Below are positions 1-11,700 of a stretch of DNA of 64,000 bases, in pieces. The first letter of the stretch is position 1; each line of letters begins with the position of its first letter. The notes under the pieces were generated by a model that worked only from the letters and a program-made list of their open reading frames with translations, was not told where the DNA came from and ran no database searches. This DNA comes from Alentia gelatinosa. Lineage: Eukaryota; Annelida; Polychaeta; Phyllodocida; Polynoidae. A program made the translations under genes and the position numbers. Location: contig OX465587.1 in the NCBI GenBank assembly GCA_950022655.1, forward strand, positions 36,203,153-36,267,152, given 5' to 3'.

Positions 1-3000
1 CACTGGCACTTCATAACCTGCTCCAGTGTGGAGGCCATCTTGGATGATATATGTTCTACTTGTAAAGCATTCCTGGCTTCTAGAACTGTTGATTTGATCT
101 GGGGAGTGATGACTTTGTTGAGGCGAGCTAACACTGGGTGACCCCACATGAACTTCTGAATGTGGAGTTCTGTCTCTCCAGATGTTTCTAGTTGCTACAG
201 GTTCACTGTGACTTGTTCTCAGATAATTCACCACGGGATGGTCATAGAGAGAGGAGTCGGACTGGTTGTGAAAAGGGCCCTGGGAATTGAACATGAATAG
301 TTGAGGTGTGTCTTCAGTCTCGAAAACCTGAGGTTCATCTTCAATATCTCCATCTCTGACTGCTGTGGGAGCAGCAGAACTAGAAGTCTTGAGTGACCGA
401 TGCGAACTGGTTTCACTCACATGACCAGTCTGCTGCTCACTGTCTGAGCTCAACGTTAACTTAGCAGCATGATGAAACTTCAAATTGTCGAATGGGGTTA
501 GAATATCAGACTGACTGGCAGGCAATGTCTTACTTAAAGCAAAACCGTCAACCGGAGTCAAGTCAAGGGTATAATTTGTGATGAGTGGTGACTCATCAAA
601 TGGCCTTGATCGTAGAGGCTCCAATGTGTTGTCTGTACAGCCGAAGTCTGTGCAATTGTCTGCCCAGTCCTCTAGACTGTCTTCTGATAAGGAATCCTCA
701 GGATCTGTATCATGAAGATCATGCGGTGGTGAAAGAGCATCCAACTGGATAATATTTGGAACAATTGTACAGTATCGCATCTTGCACATCCCTGTTTGGG
801 GAAAAGGATTCTGTTCTGTTGTGGGTACTCCGATATTCTTCAGTTCTAAATGTGACTGTTCACAAAGTGGCATCTGTTTGGATTCTCTGCTAGATTCTCT
901 CTCTTCATCTTTGTTTTTTAGGTCATTTACTTCACTGATGGCCTCAGCCATGGTTTGATTGATTGTATCCTGCAGTGTTTGCTCTACTGCTTCTCTGATC
1001 AACAGACTTGCTGCATCTTCATCTTCCTCTACATCATCTTGCTGTTCCCTAAGGTCCTCCATGATTCGTGAAATCTGCTCAGGTACTGCTGTACCCTCCA
1101 GGCTCAACCTCATAATCAACTCCTCTGGACAAACCTGGGAGTAATGTTCACTGCACTCCTCAATACTGCCTTCATCAAGCTCAGAATCCCGGTTACTGTA
1201 TGCTGATGAAGTCTGAGTTGCATCAACCAGGAAAGTTGTGTTACAAGCAGGACTTGAGTGGCTTCCGTGCACTGAAAATTTGCCACTACTTTGAGGTATG
1301 CGAGTGCATGGATAAGAGAGGCTTTTATGTATGTGAGACAGTTGTGAATCAACTTCCTCCTCCTCATCCAATGGTGAGACAGAAGGAGGTGGTTCTGGCG
1401 ATAAAGACAATGGTAAATCTTGAGAAGTTGGTGGTACATCATCTGAGGTGGATATTGAGAAAGTCTCATCATGATCAAGGATCATCTCTGTCTCTGCATC
1501 AAGCTCTGGCAGGATTTTCTGTGAGGTAATTTCTAGCTGAGCTTTCTTTCTGTCTGTTATACGTTGGTCGACTATGGCTTGGGCTTTCCGCTCATACTCT
1601 ATGATCGCAATTTCAAGCGTACTGCAGACAAATTGAAACATAAAATGAGTACCTGAATTCTTTAAGAACAACACAAAATATCAACAATGAAATATCAATA
1701 TTGTTATAGTGCAATTCACAAAAACACAATAGATTAAGATATAATTCTATAAATGTAGGTCTGGAACAAATATTTTACTAAAATTCGAAACGGCATTATC
1801 TCTGGTACTTTATTCAATCTCTTATCTAAGTTTAACGCTTTTATTTGTCATAGCGTGTATACTAAGTTAATTAAGTATGTATACATAGCTCAAACATAAA
1901 TTTGATAACTCAACTATATGCAGTTAATTAAGATACATTATTTAAAAGAAGAAATACAGTACGGTGGACTTCTTAATTATTGAGCCTTAGAATAGTATAG
2001 ACTAGATCTAGATCCATGAATTATATCAATTTTTGAATTTGAAAATAATGAGTACAAATAATACATATTCAGAAGAACTAGATCTAGATCTAGATCTATA
2101 AGGTTCTCTCTCTCGCTCAATAATGATTATTTATTCTACCTGTTTCAAGATTATATGATGCAGCTGGTTTGGGTAACACACAAACTTATAATATAATTAT
2201 AATAAGTACAGTAGAACCCCGCCTAACGGACACCCCGCGTAAGCGGACACCCCGCGTTAGCGGACACTTTGGCTCGGAACGGAATTTTTTCCCTCTATTA
2301 GATGTTTATTTTAACCTCGCGTAAGTGGACACCTCGCGTAAGCGGGCACCCCGCGTAAGCGGACACCCCGCGTAAGCGGACACCCCGCGTAAGCGGACAG
2401 TTATTTCGGTACGAAAAGGCCTAAAACCCCGTGTGAGCGGACACCTCCGACGGACACCCTACCAAAAATAGATTAATCTGTCCTTTTTATCAGTGTGTGT
2501 GAGTATATTCATAGAAAATTCATTTTGTAATTCAATGTTTAATAGCTTCGGACCCAATTAAGATATCAGAAAATGGATTTCAGATCTATTATCACCTCTG
2601 TCTCCCCTATTCATCGGTATATAACACATTTATATTGGGCTGGAGGAAACTTGAAAACCCCGCGTAAGCGGGCACCCCGCGTAAGCGGCCACTTTGGCCC
2701 GGAACGGAGGGTGTCCGCTTACGCGGGGTTTTACTGTATAAGCCTAGGCAGCGCAAGCACTTGTTCAAGTCGTTGATATGCCTAGGCCTAGATCTAGATC
2801 TAGATCTAGTAGAAAACTGAATGATAAATCATAATACAACCTAATTCTAGATCAATATTTTGACACTACTCAGACATAGTTATTGTGCATCGTTTACATT
2901 TTGTTCAAATTAAACACAAACCTACCGCTCGATTTCCATTAATTGTAACTTTGGTAGACATCGACCAGCTTTCGTTCTTTCGACTTCAGCTGACAAAATT

Positions 3001-3047
3001 TGATGGATCACCGCCAAAACACTATTTTCATCTTGGACTGGCGGCAT
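1..3047 (-). CDS. Unrecognised acidic Ser/Pro-rich protein, N-terminal part (truncated by window edge)
   Basis: Seen: two exons on the minus strand. Exon 1 is 3047-2926 (ATG at 3047, donor GTAGG, phase 2). Exon 2 starts at 1621 after a CAG acceptor and stays open for 1621 nt to base 1, where the window cuts it. The join is in frame and gives about 581 residues without a stop. The first ~70 residues look helical and charged (for example EIAIIEYERKAQAIVDQR). The rest is mostly polar and probably disordered, with acidic runs (DEEEEVD, DVEEDEDAA) and one further helical stretch around LIREAVEQTLQDTINQTM. No enzyme motif, signal peptide or membrane segment is visible. I do not recognise the family; a scaffold or centrosome/cilium-type protein would fit the composition, but that is a guess. 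It is divergent from the FKBP6-like gene. Confidence 0.75.
2040..2100. repeat. TAGATC hexamer short repeat (also 2785-2812 and about 3095-3110)
   Basis: Short runs of the hexamer CTAGAT recur in the intron and promoter of gene 1. They are simple-sequence DNA with no visible function. Confidence 0.6.
2209..2736. mobile_element. pogo/Tigger-like MITE with internal 16-bp repeats
   Basis: The element begins CAGTAGAACCCCGC and ends with the inverted form GCGGGGTTTTACTG, with TA dinucleotides on both sides, as expected for a TA target duplication of the Tc1/mariner-pogo class. Inside, the TIR-like unit CGCGTAAGCGGACACC is repeated several times (2220-2400 and 2660-2690). No transposase frame is visible, so it is non-autonomous. 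It lies in the single intron of gene 1. Confidence 0.7.
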
Positions 3048-3678
3048 GATTAGATCTTGCGGTTACCTGAACTTTACCGCTGACACTGCTACTCCTAGAT
3101 CTAGATCTGAGACCCCACTAGCACTAGCAGAAGTCAATACATGTTCATGTTGCCTATGACCTCTCACTGCCTGTGATAACAGTTTGGAATGAACAACTTC
3201 AACAAGTCCACTGGGCCGTCAAGTGATCTCTTTCCTTCTTCAATTCTTGGACACACCACACACTTTGCTTTTCAGATATCATGACGTCATAAAAACGTCG
3301 CCTAACGTCATCGTTGAGACGTTACTTGGTTACGTTATCCGGTAGGTCCCTAGAATTGGTATACCCCAATTCAGAACTAAATCAAGTCTAGCATAGCGTT
3401 ACCAGAGCACATAAAACTATCAATCATATTTGCAACGTAAAAGACAGGGCTGTCGATTAAAAGATGAACATATATATGGCCAGCAAGGTCATGATAGTTG
3501 GCCTTGAGTGTGGCGCGAAATAGTTACAGATGATACCACAAGGTGCGTGGCTGGCCAAGTGCAGTGGGTGGCAAGTTTTACAGTTATCAGGATAACTTCC
3601 GGCTCGATCGAAAACAGAAATCACAAGAAGCGAAACCTCAGTAAAAACTGTGTAACGCCACTAATTCAAAAGTAGTGT
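3048..3678. promoter_or_regulatory. Divergent promoter region between gene 1 (-) and FKBP6-like gene (+)
   Basis: The ~630 bp between the minus-strand ATG at 3047 and the first plus-strand splice donor at 3688 holds no coding sequence. It contains a perfect CRE-type palindrome TGACGTCA at 3282-3289 and further ACGTCA half-sites nearby (about 3303-3315). No clear TATA box is seen. Its role as a shared promoter is inferred from the head-to-head arrangement. Confidence 0.5.
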
Positions 3679-4858
3679 ATGACAATGGTGAGTACTATCT
3701 TCCTGGGTCTACCGTATATGTATTAAAAATTAGCCGATTTTCTTGTGTCAATTCATTATTTCCCCCAAACTACTCCCCAGTTTGTAGGCCGGCTGGGCCC
3801 GCATGTGGCCCGATGAGCCCGGGGCGAGTTTCGGGACGAGTAAAAAGGAGCAAATGATTTCAATCGAAGAAGGAATTAAACGTAATATATTATATATATT
3901 TTCATGGACCTCCATACACTGGACAAGAAACCCGTTCCAGGACCGTGATTGTCCTGTATGCCTCAGCTACGCTTGACTGTATCTCACGAGTCACGGGTAG
4001 GACGCCGATTCCCCATCCGCTAGTAGCAGTACAACGCTATCGTGTCCGCTATCACTTCCCACAGAACTGAGTCGCACCTCGCCTGACTACCATCCGCTAG
4101 TGGGCTTTCCAGTAGACTAGTATACTATTACTGTATTACTATACTCGGAGTATACGTTGTCTAAAGGGTCACAAATTGTGCCAATTGTCTAGAAACTTCT
4201 AAAAGACTTTGCACCATAATTTCAACTGTTTCATGCCTTGGGGTATGGGCAGATTTCAAATTCTCGATTTTCCAAGACTGACCACCTGAAAATCAGGGAA
4301 ATTTTCCAGGCGCCCGAAACGTGATTACCGTAGTTCTTGTTGGTGAAAAGAATATAGATCTAGAACTGGGTTAAATATCAGCATTTGGCACCTGCTGTGC
4401 TTTCCAGAGTTTAGCTCTCACCAAGAGGGAGAGGGGGATGCAGAGGAAAGGGTAAGGGAGAGGGTGAAGGCGAGGGAAAGGGATAGGGTGAGGGACAGGG
4501 CAAGAAAGAGGGAGAGAGAAAGGGTGAGAGAGAGAGAGCGATTGCATAGGCAAGGGAGAGGGCAAATTTGAGGGACAGGGAAAAGGTGAGGGCAGCAGGC
4601 GATGGCAAGGGGAAGGGCAAAGGCGAGAGAGAGGACGAAGACAAGGGTAAGGGCAAAGCTGAAGGAGGGGTTAGGGGAGAGAGTGTGTGTGTGCATTGGA
4701 GAGAGATTAAGTCATATTTCTTTAGTTATATTGACTGTCAGAAAGGTTTGATATCGAGTAATTGATGTGGAATTAGACTTGTATATATATATATAAATAT
4801 GTGTTCTTTCACAGCATCCCCTTGCCCTAGCTCATACTACAGAGACTACGACTGGAAA
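3600..4858 (+). other. Candidate 5' leader exons of the FKBP6-like gene
   Basis: Two splice-bounded segments lie upstream of the first certain coding exon: one ending at 3687 before GTGAGTA, and a 44-nt segment 4815-4858 between TTTCACAG and GTGAGTT. Read in the frame of the downstream protein, the 44-nt segment gives SPCPSSYYRDYDWK, but that frame meets a stop upstream and contains no ATG. The two ATGs before 3687 are in another frame and would make an upstream ORF ending in the exon at 5726. The leader may therefore be untranslated, or the true first exon was missed. Confidence 0.45.
4430..4700. repeat. GA-rich minisatellite
   Basis: A purine-rich tract of GGGAAAGG/GGCGAG-type units of about 6-12 bp with little interruption. 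It lies in an upstream intron of the FKBP6-like gene. It yields open frames on both strands that are compositional artefacts. Confidence 0.8.
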
Positions 4859-4984
4859 GTGAGTTCATGAGGTAGATATTTATCTCGTCGTATTTCAGTC
4901 GTCCTAATCTAGCCTTTCATTGATAGAGGTTATCAGGTAGCTAATTAGAATGGTCTGTGAAGTTCAGTTTGCCGACACTTTGTA

Positions 4985-5215
4985 GGTTTTTGTCCCACTG
5001 CAGCCACTTTTTTCCTTCACCCCTAGCAGTGGTAGATTTAGTGCATTATCATGGCCAATCCTTTTCATACCATGTTTATGTGGTGTGTGAAGTAAAAAAA
5101 ACTCTCACCTAGGTAAATGCGTGAGGTGAGATTTCTACCTAACTTCATCTCATAGATTCAGTCAAATCCAAAGTAAGTCTAAAAGAGCATATTGGACGTT
5201 AAACTACCCATATAA
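4985..5215 (+). mobile_element. SINE copy, tail GGACGTTAAA
   Basis: This copy shares the blocks AGCAGTGGTAGATTTA, CATACCATG and ACTCTCACCT, and the terminal TTGGACGTTAAACT, with at least six other copies in the window (17470-17700, 32822-33062, 33945-34166, 40540-40652, 48862-49060, 56335-56915). The 17.5-kb copy retains a tRNA B-box-like GGTTCGACTCCC in its head. Such tails are typical of V-type SINEs reported in molluscs; that assignment is from memory. Confidence 0.6.
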
Positions 5216-5725
5216 ACATAAACGAACAAAATCTTACAGTATCTGAAATGTTAGAACACCCCTTGCCTGTTCGGAATGATAATTTTAGTCGATTGAGGCC
5301 CAAAAATTCTACTCAAGCTATTTCTACAGGATCCTGGAAAGATCTGTCTGTAATCCTCTTGACTGGTCAAAGGCTCAGTGACACACAGGCTGACCAGCCC
5401 CAATGTAGGGGTTTCAATCAATCAATGTATGACAGGCAAGCAAAGGTTCTCTAGTCCTAGAAACTATGCCAGTCCTGCGTTATTATTCTGCTAAAATATT
5501 TACTGCAGGCATCAAAGCTTCTTATCTAGAGATATTGGGAATTGTGTTTAGAAATGTCCGGCCTATTTTTCATTTATTATTCAGATTATAACTTCCCATA
5601 TGCAAGTTTCCTGTCCTCAATGTATTTTGGGTAAACAACATATAATATTACTGATACAGTTTTCTTTACTAGTCATTGTTTATCAAGAACAAATAATTTG
5701 TAAAATTGTTGGCTTTGTATTTCAG

Positions 5726-8700
5726 GATAGCATCGAGCATGACGAGAGGGACAGGATGCCAGAGAATATAATTCCAACCTATCGTCCCGTAAGTTATTTA
5801 CAATTTATAGTAGGGTTGTCTCAGCTTAGAAGATGGCAGCACCGATTGAACTGAGTAAAGAGCGTACTCCACTGGGCCGGCAACATGGCATGAAAAGAAC
5901 GCCGCAGCTCAAGTATAGAGACCGGGGCGGTGGAGCAGGCAGCTTCCGTACTATATCATCTTGAGACAATACAGGAAGGTACAGTACAGGCATTGATTAA
6001 CAGCCAAAAGCCAAAAGAAAGTTTTAAAAAACACATTGAAAACACATCAAGCACACAGGTACATTGGGAACAGAAAGAAAAGATCACATGGGGATCAACT
6101 GGCAAAACCTATCTAATTAGCTTTCGTCAGTTACCAGCCATTTGCAAGCTGGTAGGTTTGTACACCATAAGCATGTTTGGCACAAGCCCGGCAGAGTCTA
6201 ATAGCCATGACCCAGTGTAGAATGCCCGTAATCAATCTCCTAGGTCGGAATTTACTTAAAAGACACGGCCAACCTCCTCTGTTAGTGGCTCCTTTTGCGG
6301 CCAGCGGTTTCAAACCCTGGGAGGGGGTGGGCCCTAGAAACCCGACTTTCATATGATGGCCCCTAAAGACCTGCAATCCAAATCTCACGTATTCTCAGAC
6401 AGAATTAAACTACTTTCGCGTACACTATATCCTCAGCTTCGTTTTGATAGTTTATAAAGCATTCTAGTCGGCCCTGTAGTTCTTCAGATATGGATATGGG
6501 AGACTTTAACAAGGCAGACACTTCATAGTATTGTTACGGTAACTTCGAGATGTCAGTTTTCCACTTTTCCGTTGAAATCCACTTTTCCATATTCAGTACA
6601 CGTAATTTATTTCCCTCGTTTCAAACAAAGTTATATGAAACGAGGCGAAGGCACTTCTATCATCAACCGAGAGAAAAAAACTTGTTTCAAACAAAGATGA
6701 TAGTGATTTAGCCTCAATTACGCCAATAAAACAGTGGTTCGAACCTTCCCCACAGACCCTCAGCCCCATTCCATGGCAGACAAAGACATATTATCCAAGT
6801 TTTCCCGATCCCTGAGGCAGAAATAATCGCCATATATCCACTTTTGCCCCTGCCCCCGTGTAGCCTCCTTTGTACGGTTGCAGGACGAGTTTAACGACGA
6901 GGACGCGGCGCCGTCGGTGACGTTAGAGCGGGAGATCGACGTGAACGCGCTGCTCTCTGACAAAGGAACCGACTTCCAGATCAAGGACTGCAACGTCGAC
7001 GTCACCAACGATGAAAGTTAGTTCTCAGATCAGATCAAATAACACTTCTCCTCTGTTTTCGTCCATCGGAAGTGATATGATATCTATCATAGTTTATCTG
7101 AAATGTGAAATAGCTGTCTGAAGTAAAGCACCCAAGAAGTAAAGTTTATGGTTGATGGACAATGTATTCTGTACTGCAAGTAACTATAGAACATAGTGTC
7201 CATTTGTATATTGCTTTATTCGAAAAATTATTTGCACTTGTTTTTAAGATCAATTAAAAAATAAATCTTACCCTATTAAACTCATTGTGAGGTAGACTAG
7301 CGAGGTTTATCATAATGTCTGAAGAGGCAAATACTCATATTACCAGGTTTCTTACGACATGAATGTGAACACTTGTGTATTTCAGAGATGGCAATTTTCC
7401 AAGGAAATACTGGTTTTCAGTTTCAGTCTATATAAACAAAATTTCTTGTGTAAACCAAACCGCCACACACAGCCCAGCCCCATTCCACGGTCAACAACGA
7501 TGTGTTTATATGTTTTCTCAGTGGTCTCTTTGAGGCAGTAAATTCCATATATAAAATTCTTTCACTTAATCATTTTTCACCCCAACTGACATCCCTGCTG
7601 TACACTATTACCATACGCTTCATGTCGTTGACAGACTGGGAGATGGAAGGCGACTTTGACGAGGACTTTGATGGCGACGAGCCGGACGATGTGAGCGCGT
7701 CCCTCAAGGCGGCGCTGGATGGCGACACGGACGCTGAACTGACGCCGTTCCAGCGTCTGGCGCAGACGATGACGGACATCACGGAGGACGCGAGCGGCAA
7801 GGTCACCAAGAAGATCCTGCGGGCCGGGGTGGGGCCCGTCGTGCCCGAGAGGTCCATCGTCAGAGGTCAGCCTTCTGTTTCTACATCGCTTTTATATATT
7901 ATACAGAAACAAACTTATTTGATTGTAGACTATTTGGAAATCTACAAGAGTAATTTTTGTTACCAGCTATCACAGATGATTATGACTGTTGTTTGAGTAA
8001 GTTACAGAGAATGCAAAACAGAGGCCTCAGAGTTTGCCTCGTGACATGGATAGGGTGCACACTGTCGAAGAGCTGCATCGATTATCAGGTATTGTCACCT
8101 TACAGAGATGCAGAGGAGAGCCAACATTGACATATTTTAGGAAAGGTTACAAGCTTCATGCCATCCCTAGACTACAAATAGAAAACACTAGACGGTTAAG
8201 GTTGACGAACCTAGGGGAAGAACAGAGCATGCCAAACGTTCTCCCCTTTAAAGGGGACAAAAACTGGAACGCACTAACGGAGGAACTGAAAACCGCAGAT
8301 TTACCTTTTATTCTATTTTAATGTACCTAGATTATGTTCTTACATTATGTTCGACTGCGCAACTCTGAAATGTGAACTATATGAACGCAACTGAGCGAAA
8401 TGTAAGATCACCAATCGTCGTTAAATTAAAAAAGAGAAAAAAGAGAAAAAACTTCTGTAGATATTTGTTTGCCGAGTTATTCGTGTATATCTGTGTATAT
8501 CTATGGACACACTATGATATTTGAGGACTAAGATTTCTTAATTTTTGTTCCCTGCAGGGATAGATTTCTTTCGCCTCGTTACTTCACTTACCAAATGCCA
8601 TGTATCTGCCAAGATATTCATAATTTTGCATTAGTTGAAATATTTATCATATTTCATACATGTGAAATGCTAACGAAGAGTTTGTGTTTTAGTCTTTTAC

Positions 8701-11700
8701 AGCGGACGACTCGAGTACTCGGAGGAGCCTTTTGACTCAACTTACCTCCAAAGCAAGAACCGGCCGCGCTCCTTTAAACTGGGCGACGGTGAGTAGCTCA
8801 GCTCAGACTGTGAGACTCCAGTGGGCTGGGGTGGGCAAAAATCATGTACGCTATACAGGGATGTTAGAGTTCAGGGAAATTCCTGAAATCAGGAAATTTA
8901 TATAACACAGAATTATTGTCCTCATTATTTATAAGACCCAATAGAACCTGTGTTTGTCATCCCCATATTGTTTCAGGAACCCCCATATATCTGATTTCCC
9001 TATAAATGTGTGCATTATTACTCCATGATTTTCAGGGTTTTACCTGACAAGCCCCCCATAGATAATGCATGAATGAAAATCCCTGAAATCCCTGAAACCC
9101 TTGTACTTTTACCATACAAACCACTTTGAATGCATAGCTAACACCAAGAACCAGCTTCATACTACACTCTCCCATGCACATATTTGGTTCAACATCAATA
9201 GGACATGGAAGGTAGGGCTCATCGTTTTTTAGTTCTGAGTAAGCATTGTATTCTGTTGGGGGGAAGTGGGGGGGGGGGGGGGGGTGGCGGTTGTCCCAGC
9301 AAATAACTTCAGGGATTTTCTTCAAGGGCTGCTGACATCCCTGGCAATAGATTAAAGAAGAGATGCACATAAAATTACCGACATTTAATAGTTTTCCCTA
9401 CTGCATACATAATTGAAGATGGCCGCTATTGGTTATTTCTAAATTCCTAGAAAATGGAGATCTGTTATAGTGGAACACTCGCTATCGTTGATCTCAGTCC
9501 AATTGGTCTTTATTGTATATGAAGTAATATGAGCAACAAAAGCGTTGAGTTCTTTTCTACATGCTGGTCTATTCATAGACGTTCGCTTTTCTTTTTTTTA
9601 ATACTTTTATTTTACACTGGAATATTTTTTTCAAGGTTGCATCGGCTTGCCATAGAGGTATTATTGCCACATCATTTTGATCTTTATTCATACTGGATGA
9701 TATTCAGCTGTTAGGCTGGTTTCAATGCATCTCCAGTTGGGGCGTTAGTAGAGAAAGAACCACCAGGTTTTAAAGAGTTCGATGTGACATGAAGAGAAGT
9801 TGCCAAAGAAAGTGTCATCAGGTTCTAGCCACTTAAATCACCATAATGACTGTTATACGTTAATGTTGTTATTCATTGGTCCTTGTTTCTGGCCTGGACC
9901 TGGCCATCAGTTCAATATACAGTGAGGAGAAAGAAGTAGAGATTCTAGCTACTTAAATCATCTTTACGACTGTTATACGTTGATGTTTTAACATATGACA
10001 TTGTTATTCATTCTAGCGGTCCTCGTGTCGGGCCTGGACCTGGCCATCAGTTCAATACACACTGAGGAGAAAGTAGTAGAGATTCTAGCTACTTAAATCA
10101 TCTTTATGACTGTCATATGTTGATGTTTTAACATGTGATGTTGTTATTCATTCTAGCGGTCCTTGTGTCGGGTCTGGACCTGGCCATCAGTTCAATACAC
10201 ACTGAGAAGAAAGTAGTAGAGATTCTAGCTACTTAAATCATCTTTATGACTCATACATTGATGTTTTTAGGCCCCCCACCCACTTACTACGATTTTGCTT
10301 CCGACACGCCCCGATAGCCCTTCCGACACGCTTCCGACATAAAATCGAACGTTGTGTCGGAAGCGTGTGAATTATCGCAAGAGTGGAGGCCGGCTTCCGA
10401 CAAGCGTTCCGACACGCCCCGACACGCCCCGACATGGCTTCCGACACGCTCCGACATGGGCGCCGTGTCGTAGGCCTTGCGACACGCTTCCGACATTTCC
10501 AACATGTTGGAAATGTCGGAAGCGTGTCGCAAGGCCTACGACACGGCGCCCTTGTCGGAACGTGTCGGGGCGTGTCGGAACGTGTCGGAACGCTATCGTA
10601 GCGTTCATCAGTAGTGGAGGCAGGCTTCCGATAATGGTTACGACACCGTACGACACCGTTCCGACATATCAACACTGCCGCCTATGGGAGCAATGGTAAT
10701 TCAATGGGCTTTTATATTTTCCTCTATATCTCCGTTAATACTTTGAAAATTTCGAAAAGATTTCGGTTACACACTAATCAGGATGTACCCTTTCTGTAAC
10801 CCAAGAATTTTAAAATATTTGATAAAAGGAAATATAAGAGTTCTGAAAAGTTCAATTTCACTCAGTAATACCCATGTCACCTTCTCCAAACTTTACCAGA
10901 ATATAGTATATGCATAATGCTACTTATTTAAGTTTTAAAAATCATGGGTTACTCTCATCATTTTTGAAATAATTGAGAAACCCCGTATTATGTCATAGTC
11001 CGTGTCGTAGCCCGTGTCGGCGCCGTGGTTTCCTTTTTTTTTCGCCAAAAACCGTTACGACACGCTCCGACACGCTCCGACATGCTCCGACATGTTACGA
11101 CACGCTCCGACAAGAGTGCTACGATTGCGCTGCGACAGAGAAATTCTGTGTTGGAGTGTGTCGGAACGCTTGTCGGAGCGTGTCGTAACTAATGGGTGCG
11201 GGGCTTAACATGTGATGTTGTTATTCATTCTAGCGGTCCTCGTGTCGGGCCTGGACCTGGCCATCAGTTCAATACACACTGAGGAGGAAGTAGTAGAGAT
11301 TCTAGCTACTTAAATCATCTTTATGTCTGTTATACGTTGATGTTTTAACATGTGACGTTGTTATTCATTCTAGCGGTCCTCGTGTCGGGCCTGGACCTGG
11401 CTATCAGGTCAATACACACTGAGAAGAAAGTAGTAGAGATTCTAGTTACTTAAATCATCTTTATGACTGTCATATGTTGATGTTTTAACATGTGATGTTG
11501 TTATTCATTCTAGCGGTCCTTGTGTCGGGTCTGGACCTGGCCATCAGTTCCATGCGGCGTGAGGAGATCTGCCTCGTCCTCATTCACCCTGACTACTTCA
11601 TGGGGCGCCTGGGCTGCCCGCCCCGCATCCCGCCCAACGCCACAGGTACCGGTCGCCGGGGAGGCCAATATGTTGCTTATTTCTCTCTTTATAATAGTAG

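Noticed and set aside
1..3047. Assignment of the left-edge gene to a named centrosomal protein such as TALPID3
   Set aside because: The helical N-terminus and acidic disordered body are suggestive only. No diagnostic motif could be matched with confidence.
7502..7996. 164-codon ORF as a gene of its own
   Set aside because: Only 7635-7865 is coding (FKBP6-like exon). The rest is readthrough of flanking introns and the retrotransposon fragment.
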